Positions 25,521 through 35,321 are shown, counted from the first letter of the stretch. The stretch: 64,000 nucleotides of DNA from Rhizobium chutanense (GCF_002531935.1 NZ_NWSV01000010.1:1-64000), one strand, 5' to 3'. Program-made: numbers and translations. Notes: generated by a model not told the origin, from the sequence alone.

Positions 25521-26393
25521 ATGGCAACCTTACATACCCGCTCCGCTGCGCGCCTGATGATTGCGCCCTCCGTGCTGCTGCTCTTTGCGTGGATGATCGT
25601 CCCGCTGGCGATGACGATCTATTTCTCGCTGCTGAACTACAATCTGCTCAGCCCGGGCATGGAGAGCTTCGTCGGTTTCCTGAACTACGAATATTTCCTC
25701 TCCGACCCGGCCTTCTTCGCGGCGCTGATCAATACGCTGCTGCTCGTCGCCGGCGTTCTGCTGATCACCGTCATCGGCGGCATCGCCTTTGCGCTGCTGC
25801 TCGACCAGCCGATGTACGGCCAGGGCATCGTGCGCATCCTGGTGATCGCGCCGTTCTTCGTCATGCCGACGGTGGCGGCGCTCGTCTGGAAGAACATGTT
25901 CATGAACCCGGTCAACGGCCTGTTTGCCCATCTCGCCAAGGCGCTCGGCCTGCAGCCGATCGACTGGCTGGCGAATGCGCCGCTGTTTTCCGTCATTCTC
26001 ATCGTCGCCTGGCAGTGGCTGCCCTTTGCCACCCTCATCATGCTGACGGCGCTGCAGTCGCTCGACGAGGAGCAGAAGGAGGCAGCCGAGATGGACGGCG
26101 CCGGGCCGATCTCGAAATTCATCTATATCATCCTGCCGCACATGGCGCGTGCCATCACCGTGGTGATCCTGATCCAGACGATCTTCCTGCTTTCGGTCTT
26201 CGCCGAAATCCTCGTCACCACCAATGGCGGGCCGGGCACCGACAGCACCAACCTCACCTATCTCGTCTATGCCCAGGCGCTGCTGCAGTTCGATATCGGC
26301 GGCGCTTCGGCGGGCGGCATCGTCGCGGTCGTGCTCGCCAATATCGTCGCGATCTTCCTTGTCCGCCTTGTCGGCAAGAATCTGGAGGCTTGA
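25521..26393 (+). CDS. smoF: Sorbitol/mannitol ABC transporter permease 1
   Basis: 290-residue inner-membrane subunit with six transmembrane helices, first of the pair of CUT1 permeases. The cytoplasmic EAA loop that contacts the ATPase is visible as EEQKEAAEMDGAGPISKFIYI (about residues 187-207). The ATG at 25521 is used; a GTG three codons earlier is less likely. It ends three bases before smoG, so the two are translationally linked. The 138 bases between smoE and this gene could hold a stabilising structure, often used to make more binding protein than permease, though no clear hairpin was identified. Confidence 0.92.
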   Translation: MATLHTRSAARLMIAPSVLLLFAWMIVPLAMTIYFSLLNYNLLSPGMESFVGFLNYEYFLSDPAFFAALINTLLLVAGVLLITVIGGIAFALLLDQPMYGQGIVRILVIAPFFVMPTVAALVWKNMFMNPVNGLFAHLAKALGLQPIDWLANAPLFSVILIVAWQWLPFATLIMLTALQSLDEEQKEAAEMDGAGPISKFIYIILPHMARAITVVILIQTIFLLSVFAEILVTTNGGPGTDSTNLTYLVYAQALLQFDIGGASAGGIVAVVLANIVAIFLVRLVGKNLEA

Positions 26394-26396
26394 GAG

Positions 26397-27227
26397 ATGG
26401 CCAGAAAAGTCACAACTCGGCACAAGGTCATCGTCACCGCGATTGCCTGGACGCTCGGCATCCTGATCTTCTTCCCGATTCTCTGGACCTTCCTGACCAG
26501 CTTCAAGTCGGAGGCCGACGCCATCGCCTCGCCGCCGCAGTTCCTGTTTTTCCATTGGACGACGGAGAACTACGCGGAGGTTCAGAGCCGGTCGAATTAT
26601 CTCAGCCACTTCATGAACTCGGTGATCATCGCCTTCGGCTCGACGCTGATCGGCCTGATCATCGCCATTCCGGCCGCCTGGGCGATGGCGTTTTCGCCGA
26701 CCAAGCGGACCAAGGACGTGCTGATGTGGATGCTGTCGACCAAGATGATGCCGCCTGTGGGCGCGCTGATCCCGATCTATCTGATGTTCCGCAATTCCGG
26801 CCTGCTCGATACGCGCATCGGCTTGGTGATCGTGCTGACGCTGATCAACCTGCCGATCATCGTCTGGATGCTCTACACCTACTTCAAGGAAATCCCCGGC
26901 GAAATCCTCGAGGCGGCCCGCATGGACGGGGCATCGCTGATGAAGGAGATCGTCTATGTGCTGACGCCGATGGCGGTGCCCGGCATTGCCTCGACGCTGC
27001 TATTGAACATCATCCTCGCCTGGAACGAGGCGTTCTGGACGCTCAATCTCACCGCCTCCAAGGCGGCGCCGCTGACGGCCTTCATCGCCTCTTATTCCAG
27101 TCCGGAGGGCCTGTTCTATGCCAAGCTCTCGGCGGCATCGACAATGGCGATCGCGCCGATCCTGATCCTCGGCTGGTTCAGCCAGAAACAACTTGTCCGC
27201 GGCCTGACCTTCGGCGCAGTGAAATAA
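26397..27227 (+). CDS. smoG: Sorbitol/mannitol ABC transporter permease 2
   Basis: 276-residue inner-membrane subunit with six transmembrane helices. The EAA loop is seen as GEILEAARMDGASLMKEI (about residues 166-185). SPTKRTKDVLMWMLSTKMMPP is typical of the MalG/SmoG side. It starts three bases after the smoF stop and lies 19 bases before smoK. It forms the translocation channel together with SmoF. Confidence 0.92.
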   Translation: MARKVTTRHKVIVTAIAWTLGILIFFPILWTFLTSFKSEADAIASPPQFLFFHWTTENYAEVQSRSNYLSHFMNSVIIAFGSTLIGLIIAIPAAWAMAFSPTKRTKDVLMWMLSTKMMPPVGALIPIYLMFRNSGLLDTRIGLVIVLTLINLPIIVWMLYTYFKEIPGEILEAARMDGASLMKEIVYVLTPMAVPGIASTLLLNIILAWNEAFWTLNLTASKAAPLTAFIASYSSPEGLFYAKLSAASTMAIAPILILGWFSQKQLVRGLTFGAVK

Positions 27228-27246
27228 GAGATAAAGGGAGAGAAAC

Positions 27247-28245
27247 ATGGGCAGCATTACCCTTCAGAAGGTTTCCAAGGTCTTCGGCGAAGCCAAGGTC
27301 ATCCCTTCGATCGATCTCGACATCAAGGACGGCGAGTTCGTCGTCTTCGTCGGCCCGTCGGGCTGCGGCAAGTCCACGCTGCTCAGGCTGATTGCCGGGC
27401 TCGAGGACGTTTCCGACGGCAAGATCGTCATCGACGGCCGGGACGCCACCGAAAAGGCGCCCTCGGAGCGCGGCCTTGCCATGGTGTTCCAGTCCTACGC
27501 GCTCTATCCGCATATGAGTGTGCGCAACAACATCGCCTTCCCGCTGAAGATGGCAGGCGTCGACAAGGCGGAAATCGACCGCAAGGTGACGGATGCCGCC
27601 CGCGTGCTCAATCTCACCGATTATCTCGAACGCAAGCCGCGCCAGCTGTCCGGCGGCCAGCGCCAGCGTGTGGCGATCGGCCGCGCCATCGTGCGCCAGC
27701 CTTCGGCCTTCCTGTTCGACGAACCGCTGTCGAACCTTGATGCGGCGCTGCGCGTCAATATGCGTCTCGAAATCAGCGAGCTGCATCAGCAGTTGAAGAC
27801 GACGATGGTCTATGTCACCCACGACCAGGTCGAGGCGATGACCATGGCCGACAAGATCGTCGTCCTGAACCGGGGCAATATCGAGCAGGTCGGCTCGCCG
27901 CTCGAACTCTACAGCCGCCCGCGCAACGTCTTTGTCGCCGGCTTCATCGGCTCGCCGAAGATGAATTTCATCAAGGGTCAGAACGCCGCCCAGCTCGGCG
28001 CCCATACGATCGGCATCCGTCCCGAACACATGCTGCTGTCGATGGAGAGCGGTGACTGGAAGGGCAGGGTGGTGGTCGCCGAACATCTCGGCTCCGATAC
28101 CTTCCTGCATATCGACGCCGATGGTATCGGCATGGTGACGGCGCGCGGCAGCGGCGATTTCGCCGCCAAGGCGGGCGATATCGTCTATCTGACGCCGGAC
28201 CGTTCGCGTATCCACAAATTCAACGAGGGCGGTCTTGCCATCTGA
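27247..28245 (+). CDS. smoK: Sorbitol/mannitol ABC transporter ATP-binding protein
   Basis: 332-residue CUT1 ATPase. Walker A is GPSGCGKST (residues about 37-45), the Q-loop is [10 protein letters not shown], the signature is LSGGQRQRV, Walker B is FLFDEP and the switch His is in VTHDQ. The C-terminal TOBE domain begins near residue 235 with [10 protein letters not shown] and [19 protein letters not shown] precedes the ATG. It completes the four-gene importer; mannitol dehydrogenase follows after 84 bases. The left-edge ATPase of the window belongs to the same family but to another system. Confidence 0.93.
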   Translation: MGSITLQKVSKVFGEAKVIPSIDLDIKDGEFVVFVGPSGCGKSTLLRLIAGLEDVSDGKIVIDGRDATEKAPSERGLAMVFQSYALYPHMSVRNNIAFPLKMAGVDKAEIDRKVTDAARVLNLTDYLERKPRQLSGGQRQRVAIGRAIVRQPSAFLFDEPLSNLDAALRVNMRLEISELHQQLKTTMVYVTHDQVEAMTMADKIVVLNRGNIEQVGSPLELYSRPRNVFVAGFIGSPKMNFIKGQNAAQLGAHTIGIRPEHMLLSMESGDWKGRVVVAEHLGSDTFLHIDADGIGMVTARGSGDFAAKAGDIVYLTPDRSRIHKFNEGGLAI

Positions 28246-28329
28246 GGCGGACTGCCGGGCTGGGGGCAGGCATGCGAGCCGGACGATGGCGCCCGGCCGT
28301 CTCGGCAAGACCTTCAAGAGGACTGAAAC

Positions 28330-29811
28330 ATGACGTGCAAACTATCGCTGGCAACGCTTTCGGACGCAGCGCGCACTGCCGCCATCCCCGGATATGACCG
28401 GGCGTCGCTGAAAGCCGGCATCGTGCATTTCGGCGTCGGCAACTTCCACCGCGCCCACCAGGCGATCTATCTCGACGATCTGTTCAACGCCGGCACGGAT
28501 CACGACTGGGCAATCGTCGGCGCCGGCGTGTTGCCGTCCGATGCCGCCATGCGCGACAAGCTTGCGGCCCAGGATTTCCTGACGACAGTGGTCGAGCAGG
28601 ACAACAACAAGACGGCGGCGCGTGTCACCGCGCCGATGATCGACATCCTGCCGGTCGGCGATCCCGCCGCGATCATCGCCAGGCTCGCCGATCCCGAAAT
28701 CCGCATCGTCTCGTTGACGATCACCGAGGGTGGTTATTTCATCGATGCATCGGGCACGTTCAATCCGGCCCATCCGGCAATTGCCGCCGACGGGAAGAGC
28801 CCCGATACGCCGAAGACGGTTTTCGGACTGATCGTTGCCGGCCTGAAGGCCCGCAAGGCTAGGGGCATCGGTCCGTTCACAGTCATGTCCTGCGACAATA
28901 TTCCCCATAACGGCGTCGTCACCGCCAATGCGGTGGTCGGCACGGCCGCCCTTTCAGATCCCGGTTTTGCTGAGTGGATCCGGGCAAACGTCGCCTTCCC
29001 GAATGCCATGGTCGACCGCATCACGCCGGCGACCGGCCAGCGCGAGATCGATTTCCTCAAAGACAATTTTGAGATCGAAGATAACTGGCCTGTTTATTGC
29101 GAGGAATTCAAGCAGTGGGTGCTGGAGGACAAATTCACCGCCGGCCGCCCGGCGCTGGAAAAGGTCGGCGTGACCTTCGTGCCCGACGTCACGCCCTACG
29201 AGCATATGAAGATCCGCATCCTCAACGGCGGTCATGCGGCGATCGCCTATCCGGCGGCGCTGATGGACATTCATTTCGTTCACGATTCCATGGAAGATCC
29301 GCTCATCCGTGCCTTCCTCGCCAAGCTCGAGAAAGACGAGATCATCCCAATCGTGCCGCCGGTACCGAACACGTCGCTGACGGATTATTTCGCGCTGATC
29401 GAACATCGCCTGCTCAATCCGAAAATTGCCGACACCATTCCGCGTCTGGCGCAGGACGGTTCGAACCGCCAGCCGAAGTTCATTCTGCCGTCGACGCTCG
29501 ACAATCTGCGCCAGGGCAGGGATGTCGTCGGCCTGGCGCTGGTCTCGGCGCTGTGGTGCCGCTATTTCGCCGGCAAGACCGACAGCGGCAAGGATATCGT
29601 CTTCAACGACGCCAGCGCCGATCGTCTGCATGCGGCGGCGCTGAAGGCAAAGGACGATCCATCGGCCTTCCTCGCCTTCGACGATATTTTCGGCGAGGTG
29701 GCGAAATCAGACCTTTTCCGCAAGCGTTTTGCCCATGCCCTCAAAAGCCTGTGGGAAAAGGGCACGCGGGAAACCCTGCAACTCTATCTCGACGGCAAGC
29801 TCGCAGTGTAA
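28330..29811 (+). CDS. mtlK: Mannitol 2-dehydrogenase
   Basis: 493-residue polyol-specific long-chain dehydrogenase that oxidises D-mannitol to D-fructose with NAD; many members also convert D-arabitol to D-xylulose. The N-terminal Rossmann domain begins with IVHFGVGNFHRAHQA. The C-terminal helical domain carries the family signature KIRILNGGHAAIAY, where the conserved K...N...H are active-site residues (K near 295). Length matches the Pseudomonas/Rhodobacter enzymes. GGACTGAAAC precedes the ATG. Its place just after smoEFGK confirms a polyol catabolic operon. Confidence 0.93.
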   Translation: MTCKLSLATLSDAARTAAIPGYDRASLKAGIVHFGVGNFHRAHQAIYLDDLFNAGTDHDWAIVGAGVLPSDAAMRDKLAAQDFLTTVVEQDNNKTAARVTAPMIDILPVGDPAAIIARLADPEIRIVSLTITEGGYFIDASGTFNPAHPAIAADGKSPDTPKTVFGLIVAGLKARKARGIGPFTVMSCDNIPHNGVVTANAVVGTAALSDPGFAEWIRANVAFPNAMVDRITPATGQREIDFLKDNFEIEDNWPVYCEEFKQWVLEDKFTAGRPALEKVGVTFVPDVTPYEHMKIRILNGGHAAIAYPAALMDIHFVHDSMEDPLIRAFLAKLEKDEIIPIVPPVPNTSLTDYFALIEHRLLNPKIADTIPRLAQDGSNRQPKFILPSTLDNLRQGRDVVGLALVSALWCRYFAGKTDSGKDIVFNDASADRLHAAALKAKDDPSAFLAFDDIFGEVAKSDLFRKRFAHALKSLWEKGTRETLQLYLDGKLAV

Positions 29812-29907
29812 GGGAATCCGGATGGCGGCATGCGCTGCCGTCAGCCGTCCAGCCTTGCGAGCGAAGCGGGACGGTTGCGTGCGAATTGAACTCAGGTTGG
29901 GTCTTTC

Positions 29908-30597
29908 ATGGCTGATGCTGAACCACGGCTGGTCATTTTCGATTGCGACGGCGTGCTCGTCGACAGCGAGCCGATCTCGATCAGCGTGCTGGTCGCGGCG
30001 ATGAACGATCTCGGCGTCTCGATCACCGAGGATCAGGCCTATGAGCGCTTTCTCGGCCGCAGCCTGTCGACCCTCATCGATACGCTGGAAATAGAATTCA
30101 ACGTCCATGCCAGCGAGGAATTTCTCGAGCGCATTCGCACCGACCTTTACGCTCGTTTTCGCACCGAACTGAAGCCGATCGACGGTATCGCCGCGACGAT
30201 CGACGGGCTCGGTGTCCCCTGCTGCGTCGCCTCGTCCAGTCAGATGGAGCGGATTCGGCTGTCGCTGTCGGTGACCGGGCTCCTCGACAGGCTGCCCGAC
30301 ATCTTCAGCGCGACGATGGTTAAGCGCGGCAAACCGGCGCCCGATCTCTTCCTGCATGCGGCGCGCCAAATGCAGGTCGAGCCGGCGCATTGCCTCGTCG
30401 TCGAGGACAGCCCGGCCGGCATTGCCGCCGCCAAGGCGGCCGGCATGACGGTCTTTGCCTTCACCGGCGGATCGCACGCCAACTTCGCCGGATATCGCGC
30501 CGAACTCGATCGTCTTTCGCCTGACGTGGTGTTTGACGCCATGCCGGATTTGATACACCTTGTCCGCAACCATAAGCTGGACGGGACCAAGATTTGA
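29908..30597 (+). CDS. HAD family hydrolase (beta-phosphoglucomutase/phosphatase-like)
   Basis: 229-residue HAD-IA protein. Motif I is DCDGVLVDSEP (nucleophile Asp near residue 12). Motif II is the Ser in CVASSSQ. Motif III is the Lys in KRGKPAPD. Motif IV is VVEDSPAGI. A helical cap lies between residues about 20 and 90. Such proteins dephosphorylate small sugar phosphates or isomerise them. It is embedded between mtlK and an FGGY kinase, with its stop overlapping the kinase start (TGATG), so a role in polyol metabolism such as removing toxic sugar phosphates is likely. The sequence does not name the substrate. Confidence 0.85.
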   Translation: MADAEPRLVIFDCDGVLVDSEPISISVLVAAMNDLGVSITEDQAYERFLGRSLSTLIDTLEIEFNVHASEEFLERIRTDLYARFRTELKPIDGIAATIDGLGVPCCVASSSQMERIRLSLSVTGLLDRLPDIFSATMVKRGKPAPDLFLHAARQMQVEPAHCLVVEDSPAGIAAAKAAGMTVFAFTGGSHANFAGYRAELDRLSPDVVFDAMPDLIHLVRNHKLDGTKI

Positions 30598-32180
30598 TGC
30601 GTGATCATGTGGTTGCGGTGGATATCGGCACGGGCAGTGCGCGCGCCGGCGTCTTCGATGCACGCGGCCGCCTGCTCGCCAAGGCCGAACATCCGATCAT
30701 GATGAACCGGCCGCGCGAAAACCATGCCGAGCACGATTCCGAAGATATCTGGTCCGCCGCCTGCACGGCCGTGCGTAGGGCGATGGAGCATTCCGGTGTT
30801 GCTCCAGCCTCGGTCGGCGCGATCGGCTTCGATGCCACATGCTCGCTCGTCGTGCGTGACGTCGAGGCGCGGCAGATCAGTGTTTCCACAGGCGGCGAGA
30901 ACCGTTTCGACACGATCGTCTGGCTCGATCACCGGGCGCTGAAGGAGGCCGACTTCTGCACGGCGACGGAGCACCGGGTGCTCGAGCATTCCGGGCACGT
31001 CATGTCGCCCGAGATGGAAATGCCGAAGCTGATGTGGCTGAAGAAAAAACTGCCCACCACGTGGGAGAAGGCCGGTTATTTCTTCGACCTTGCCGACTTC
31101 ATGACGTGGAAGTCGACCGAATCGCTTGCCCGTTCGCGCTGCACGCTGACGGCGAAATGGAACTATCTCGCCCATCTCGAAAAGGGCTGGCAGCAGGATT
31201 TCCTGGAGCGGATCGGCCTCGAGGACCTTCAGGCGCGCGGCCACCTGCCGGATGAGACGATCGCTGTCGGAGGCAGTGTCGGCCAGTTGACAGCGGATGC
31301 GGCGCAAGCGCTCGGGCTGACCACGGACTGCCATGTCTCAGCCGGGATGATCGACGCCTATGCAGGGGCGCTCGGCTCACTCGGCGGTTATGCCGCCGAT
31401 CCTGTCAAACGCGAACACCAGCTGGCGCTGATTGCCGGCACGTCGAGCTGCATCGTTGCCTTTTCGCAGGAGCGCAAGCCGAGCCATGGCATGTGGGGCC
31501 CCTATTATGAGGCGGTCTTCCCGCAATGCTGGCTGGTCGAGGCCGGGCAATCGGCGACGGGTGCGCTGCTCGATCACATCGTGCGCATGCATGCGGCGGG
31601 CGGCGAGCCGACCTCGGCGTTGCATCAAAAGATCGTCGCGCGCATCGCCGAATTGCGGGCCGAGGAGGGTGATGGCTTCGGCGCGCGGATTTTCGTACTG
31701 CCGGATTTTCACGGCAACCGCTCGCCGCTGGCCGATCCGCATGCCGTCGGCGTCGTCAGCGGGCTGACGCTCGATGCTTCTTTCGATGGGCTTTGCGCGC
31801 TCTATTGGCGCACGGCGGTGGCGATTGCGCTCGGCATCCGCCACATCCTGGAGAAGATGAAGGAATACGGCTACGTGCCGGATACGCTGCATATTGCCGG
31901 CGGGCATGTGAAAAACCCGGTGCTGATGGAGCTCTATAGCGACGCCACCGGCTGTAAGGTCGTGGTGCCGAAGATGAACGAGGCGGTGCTGCTCGGCACG
32001 GCCATTGCCGCATCCGTCGCCTGCGGCATGCACAGGGATTTGGCGGCCGCCGGCGAGGCGATGTATCCGGGCGGCGAGGAACGGCTTCCCGACACGGCGA
32101 AGCAGGCCCTCTACGACCGCGATTATCGCCGCCTTCTCGCGATGTACCGCCATCGCGCCGAGCTGGAGGCGATGGAGTAG
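30597..32180 (+). CDS. FGGY-family carbohydrate kinase (ribulokinase-like)
   Basis: 527-residue two-domain sugar kinase. AVDIGTGSARAGVFDARG is the N-terminal phosphate loop, GFDATCSLV and WLDHRA are substrate-domain motifs, and IAGGHVKNPVLMELYSDATG is the adenosine motif near residues 430-450. Its type resembles the D-ribulokinase group rather than xylulokinases of about 480 residues. The ATG overlaps the HAD gene stop. It closes the smo-mtlK operon and faces an RpiR regulator three bases away. If MtlK makes fructose the kinase is not needed for it, so the operon probably also serves pentitols (ribitol or arabitol via ribulose or xylulose). Confidence 0.87.
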   Translation: MRDHVVAVDIGTGSARAGVFDARGRLLAKAEHPIMMNRPRENHAEHDSEDIWSAACTAVRRAMEHSGVAPASVGAIGFDATCSLVVRDVEARQISVSTGGENRFDTIVWLDHRALKEADFCTATEHRVLEHSGHVMSPEMEMPKLMWLKKKLPTTWEKAGYFFDLADFMTWKSTESLARSRCTLTAKWNYLAHLEKGWQQDFLERIGLEDLQARGHLPDETIAVGGSVGQLTADAAQALGLTTDCHVSAGMIDAYAGALGSLGGYAADPVKREHQLALIAGTSSCIVAFSQERKPSHGMWGPYYEAVFPQCWLVEAGQSATGALLDHIVRMHAAGGEPTSALHQKIVARIAELRAEEGDGFGARIFVLPDFHGNRSPLADPHAVGVVSGLTLDASFDGLCALYWRTAVAIALGIRHILEKMKEYGYVPDTLHIAGGHVKNPVLMELYSDATGCKVVVPKMNEAVLLGTAIAASVACGMHRDLAAAGEAMYPGGEERLPDTAKQALYDRDYRRLLAMYRHRAELEAME

Positions 32181-32183
32181 TCT

Positions 32184-33038
32184 TCAGTGATTGGCGGTTT
32201 CGCCAAGGACGGTCGCGAATTCCATCATGCGGCGGCGGCGAAGTCCTGCCTCTTCTCCGACTTCAAGGATGACGGATTCCGACAGGCAATCAAGCAGCGC
32301 GATCAGCGGCGGAAGATTGTCGAGATCGGGCGCGCGCGCCGGCGGCAGGGGCAGCATGACATTCGACTGGTCGGCCATCCAATCTGCTTGCTGCGGTGAA
32401 ATGAGCACGACCTTATAGCCGTAGCGCCGTGCGGTTCGGGCAAGCAGGCGTGCCTTGGCGAAGCGGCGACAATCGATAATGACGAGCAGCGCGTCGTCGA
32501 CCGCCAGCCGGGCGAAGAGTTCGGCAAAACGGTTGTCGGCGCCGTCGAGCGTGCGCACGCCGTCACGGGCTTGCGTCAGCCGTTGACAGAAATGGTGGGC
32601 AAGGCTCGCAAGCCGGGCATGCGTGGCGATCGACACCTCGCGGGCCGTGCTGATCAGGCTGACGGCTTCTGACCAGTGCGGCTGCGCCGTCAGATGATAG
32701 ATATGGTGGAGCGCCTGGATCTGTTCGGCAACCAGCACGGCAAGCGGTTTGCCCTCGGCGGCGTCGTGATGCAGTTCGCTCATGGCGCTTTGCAATTGCG
32801 CCGGCGATGTCGTCACCGTCTCGCGAATTTCCACTTTGACACTGTCCAATCCCTGATAGCCGAGCGCGCGCAGGAAGCGCCCGACGGTCATCGGCGACAA
32901 ATCCAGCCGGTCGGCGACGGACGCCGCTGTCTCGAATGGCAGGTCATTCAAATGTTCGGTAAAATATTTCGCGATACGGCGTTCGGCCGGCGTGCCGGTT
33001 TTTACGTATTGCCTGAGCTTTTGCACAAAGTCTTCCAC
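32184..33038 (-). CDS. MurR/RpiR family transcriptional regulator
   Basis: 284-residue regulator with an N-terminal RpiR-type HTH (about residues 1-77; SVADRLDLSPMTVGRFLRALG) and a C-terminal SIS sugar-phosphate isomerase-like domain. AREVSIATHARLASLAHHF marks the SIS fold. It is convergent with the FGGY kinase gene, three bases apart. Upstream is an AT-rich 234-base region shared with a divergent membrane-protein gene. RpiR proteins sense phosphosugars; the neighbours suggest control of sugar or polyol genes, but the target is not shown. Confidence 0.88.
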   Translation of the reverse strand: MEDFVQKLRQYVKTGTPAERRIAKYFTEHLNDLPFETAASVADRLDLSPMTVGRFLRALGYQGLDSVKVEIRETVTTSPAQLQSAMSELHHDAAEGKPLAVLVAEQIQALHHIYHLTAQPHWSEAVSLISTAREVSIATHARLASLAHHFCQRLTQARDGVRTLDGADNRFAELFARLAVDDALLVIIDCRRFAKARLLARTARRYGYKVVLISPQQADWMADQSNVMLPLPPARAPDLDNLPPLIALLDCLSESVILEVGEEAGLRRRRMMEFATVLGETANH

Positions 33039-33272
33039 ATCAGCCTCCCCCGTTTTTCCTCAGAGGCGTTCCGCGGACGCGCTGTTGCGACCCCTCGTCT
33101 TTGCAACTATTTCGGAAGCTGCTTCTCAGGCTCATGCATATTTGATACGCGACAATACTATATTAGCATTTAATTTTCGACAAGTTTTCTATTATCACCT
33201 GCAATTTTATTCTCTCTTGTGGGTGGTCTCCATCTTTCCTACATCTTCCGCGCAACCGGAGACGCCCGAGAC

Positions 33273-33986
33273 ATGATCCTTGACGCCGCTCGCCTATCCC
33301 TCGCCAATTTGTTCGCGCCGGAAACACGCGCAGTCTTCTGGAAAGTGCTCGGCCTGACAGTCCTCGTGCTGGTCGGTCTGTGGTTCGCGCTGCGCGGGGC
33401 CTTCATGGCTTTCCTCTTTCCCTGGCTCACGAGCTTCTTTCCCGATGTGCCGGATTGGGCGGGATGGCTCGCTTTCATCTTCGCGATCGTTGCCGGTATC
33501 GGCCTTGCGCTGATGCTGGCGCTGCTGCTTTCGCCGGTGACGGCGCTGATCGCCGGCCTGTTTCTCGATGATGTCGCCGAAGTCGTCGAAAAACGCGACT
33601 ATCCCGCGGATGCGCCGGGCACTGCCATGCCGCTCGGCCCGGCGATGGCAAGCTCGATCAAGTTCCTCGGCGTGGTGATCCTCGGCAATATCGTTGCCTT
33701 GCTGCTGCTGTTCATCCCCGGCGTCAATCTGATCGCCTTCTTTCTGGTGAACGGCTATCTGCTCGGACGGGAATTTTTCGAATTCGCCGCCATGCGCTTC
33801 CGTTCGCCGGACGAGGCGCGGCTCTTCCGCGCCAAACACGCCTCCACCGTCTTTCTTGGCGGGCTGGTGATCGCGCTGTTTCTGGCGATCCCGTTCGTCA
33901 ATCTTCTCACGCCGCTGTTTGCCGCCGGCATGATGGTGCATCTGCACAAGCTGATTTCCGCGCGTGAAACCGGTGTGCGCGCCTGA
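33273..33986 (+). CDS. EI24/CysZ-like membrane protein
   Basis: 237-residue integral membrane protein with about five hydrophobic segments and the EI24-domain features: an internal LLSPVTALIAGLFLDDVAEVVE and FLVNGYLLGREFFEFAAMRF. Distant relatives include sulfate transporter CysZ, and many rhizobial members are annotated as sulfate transporter family. The ATG at 33273 was chosen as the family-like start; a longer reading begins 18 codons earlier without support. It sits alone between an RpiR gene (divergent) and nth (convergent). No cysteine-biosynthesis genes are adjacent, so sulfate transport is unproven. Confidence 0.8.
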   Translation: MILDAARLSLANLFAPETRAVFWKVLGLTVLVLVGLWFALRGAFMAFLFPWLTSFFPDVPDWAGWLAFIFAIVAGIGLALMLALLLSPVTALIAGLFLDDVAEVVEKRDYPADAPGTAMPLGPAMASSIKFLGVVILGNIVALLLLFIPGVNLIAFFLVNGYLLGREFFEFAAMRFRSPDEARLFRAKHASTVFLGGLVIALFLAIPFVNLLTPLFAAGMMVHLHKLISARETGVRA

Positions 33987-34018
33987 GGTTCAGCCGGGCA
34001 GGGCGGAGACGCCCCGCC

Positions 34019-34801
34019 CTATTCGACGGCCTCGCCGATCACCTGCGGCGGTAGCTCGACGAGCGGCGCCGCCATATCCCAGCTCTTTTCCGGCGATTTG
34101 CAGATATCGGCGATGACGCAGCGCTCGCATTCCGGGCGGCGTGCCTTGCAGGTATAGCGTCCGTGCAGGATCAGCCAGTGATGGGCGTGGTAAAGATAAT
34201 GTTTCGGGATCACCTTCATCAGCCGCGCCTCGACTTCGTCGGGCGTTTTGCCGGGGGCAAGCCGGATGCGGTTGGCGATGCGGAAGATGTGGGTATCGAC
34301 GGCCATCGTCGGCTGGCCGAAGGCCATGGACAGCACGACATTGGCGGTCTTGCGGCCGACGCCCGGCAATCTCACAAGTTCGTCGCGCGTCTCCGGCACC
34401 GTGCCGCCGAATTGATCGACCAGCATCTGCGACAGTGCAATGACGTTTTTTGCCTTGTTGCGATAAAGCCCGATCGTCTTGATGTAGTCTCGAACCTTCT
34501 CCTCACCGAGTTCCAGCATCTTTTCAGGCGTATCGGCAATTTTGAAGAGGGCGCGTGTCGCCTTGTTGACGCCGACATCGGTCGCCTGCGCCGATAGGGC
34601 GACGGCGACGACGAGGGTGAAGGGGTTGCTATGCTCGAGTTCGCCCTTCGGTTCCGGCCGCTGCACCGAGAAGCGGCGGAAGATCTCCTCACGCTCGGCC
34701 GGCGAATAAGCGGTCTTCACTGCCGCCGCCGGATTGTGGCGGGCGATCACATTCGAGTTTTGCGACGGTTTGCCAACGGATTTAAGTTTCGGATTCGCCA
34801 T
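34019..34801 (-). CDS. nth: Endonuclease III
   Basis: 260-residue base-excision repair DNA glycosylase/AP lyase that removes oxidised pyrimidines. The helix-hairpin-helix LPGVGRKTANVV carries the catalytic Lys and VDTHIFRIANRI the catalytic Asp. The C-terminal iron-sulfur loop has the exact C-x6-C-x2-C-x5-C spacing (CKARRPECERCVIADIC). A longer N-terminus than E. coli Nth (211 residues) is usual in rhizobia. The ATG at 34801 is chosen; 38 more upstream codons are open but would overlap the divergent DUF2244 gene. Confidence 0.95.
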   Translation of the reverse strand: MANPKLKSVGKPSQNSNVIARHNPAAAVKTAYSPAEREEIFRRFSVQRPEPKGELEHSNPFTLVVAVALSAQATDVGVNKATRALFKIADTPEKMLELGEEKVRDYIKTIGLYRNKAKNVIALSQMLVDQFGGTVPETRDELVRLPGVGRKTANVVLSMAFGQPTMAVDTHIFRIANRIRLAPGKTPDEVEARLMKVIPKHYLYHAHHWLILHGRYTCKARRPECERCVIADICKSPEKSWDMAAPLVELPPQVIGEAVE

Positions 34802-34823
34802 GGGGAATCTATACTCGCCGGCT

Positions 34824-35321
34824 ATGATGGAAAGCAACGCCGACAGCTTCAACGAGCAGCCTGTTTTCGCCGCCGAACTCTTTCCCCACCGGTCGCTCGG
34901 GCGCCGGGGATTCAAGGTGCTGCTTGCCTTGTCGGGTGCCGTCTGCTTCCTCTACGGCATGTTCTTCATCGCCACCGGCGCCTGGCCGATCGGCTTCTTC
35001 TTCGGTCTGGACTTCGCGCTTCTCTATGGCGCCTTCTGGCTGAGCTACCGCTCCGGCAGGGCGCGCGAGGAGGTCACGGTGTCGCGCACGGATGTTTCGG
35101 TGCGCAAGTTTGCGCCCTCGGGGCGGATGGTGGAGCATCATTTCAATCCGTTCTGGGCGCGCTTCCGCGTTCGCCGCCACCAGGAGATAGGCATCCTCTC
35201 CATGCATATTTTCGGCGAGGGCCGACGCACGGATATCGGCTCCTTCCTCAATCCCGACGATCGCGAAAGCTTCGCCAAGGCCTTCAAGGGGGCGCTGGCG
35301 ACGGTCAAGCAGCGGATCTGA
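34824..35321 (+). CDS. DUF2244 domain-containing membrane protein
   Basis: 165-residue protein with two adjacent transmembrane helices (about residues 31-75, VLLALSGAVCFLYGMFFI and FFGLDFALLYGAFWLSY) and a soluble C-terminal domain containing EVTVSRTDVSVRKF. This is the DUF2244 family of alpha-proteobacteria. It is divergent from nth with starts about 20 bases apart. An ATG at 34800 would add eight codons and overlap nth by two bases; the start at 34824 is a guess. Function unknown. Conserved pairing with nth in rhizobia is likely but not shown here. Confidence 0.82.
   Translation: MMESNADSFNEQPVFAAELFPHRSLGRRGFKVLLALSGAVCFLYGMFFIATGAWPIGFFFGLDFALLYGAFWLSYRSGRAREEVTVSRTDVSVRKFAPSGRMVEHHFNPFWARFRVRRHQEIGILSMHIFGEGRRTDIGSFLNPDDRESFAKAFKGALATVKQRI

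Noticed and set aside
25436..27391. 651-codon open frame spanning smoF and smoG in another frame
   Set aside because: It crosses two clear permease genes on the same strand and encodes Arg/Asp-rich sequence typical of an off-frame reading of GC-rich DNA.
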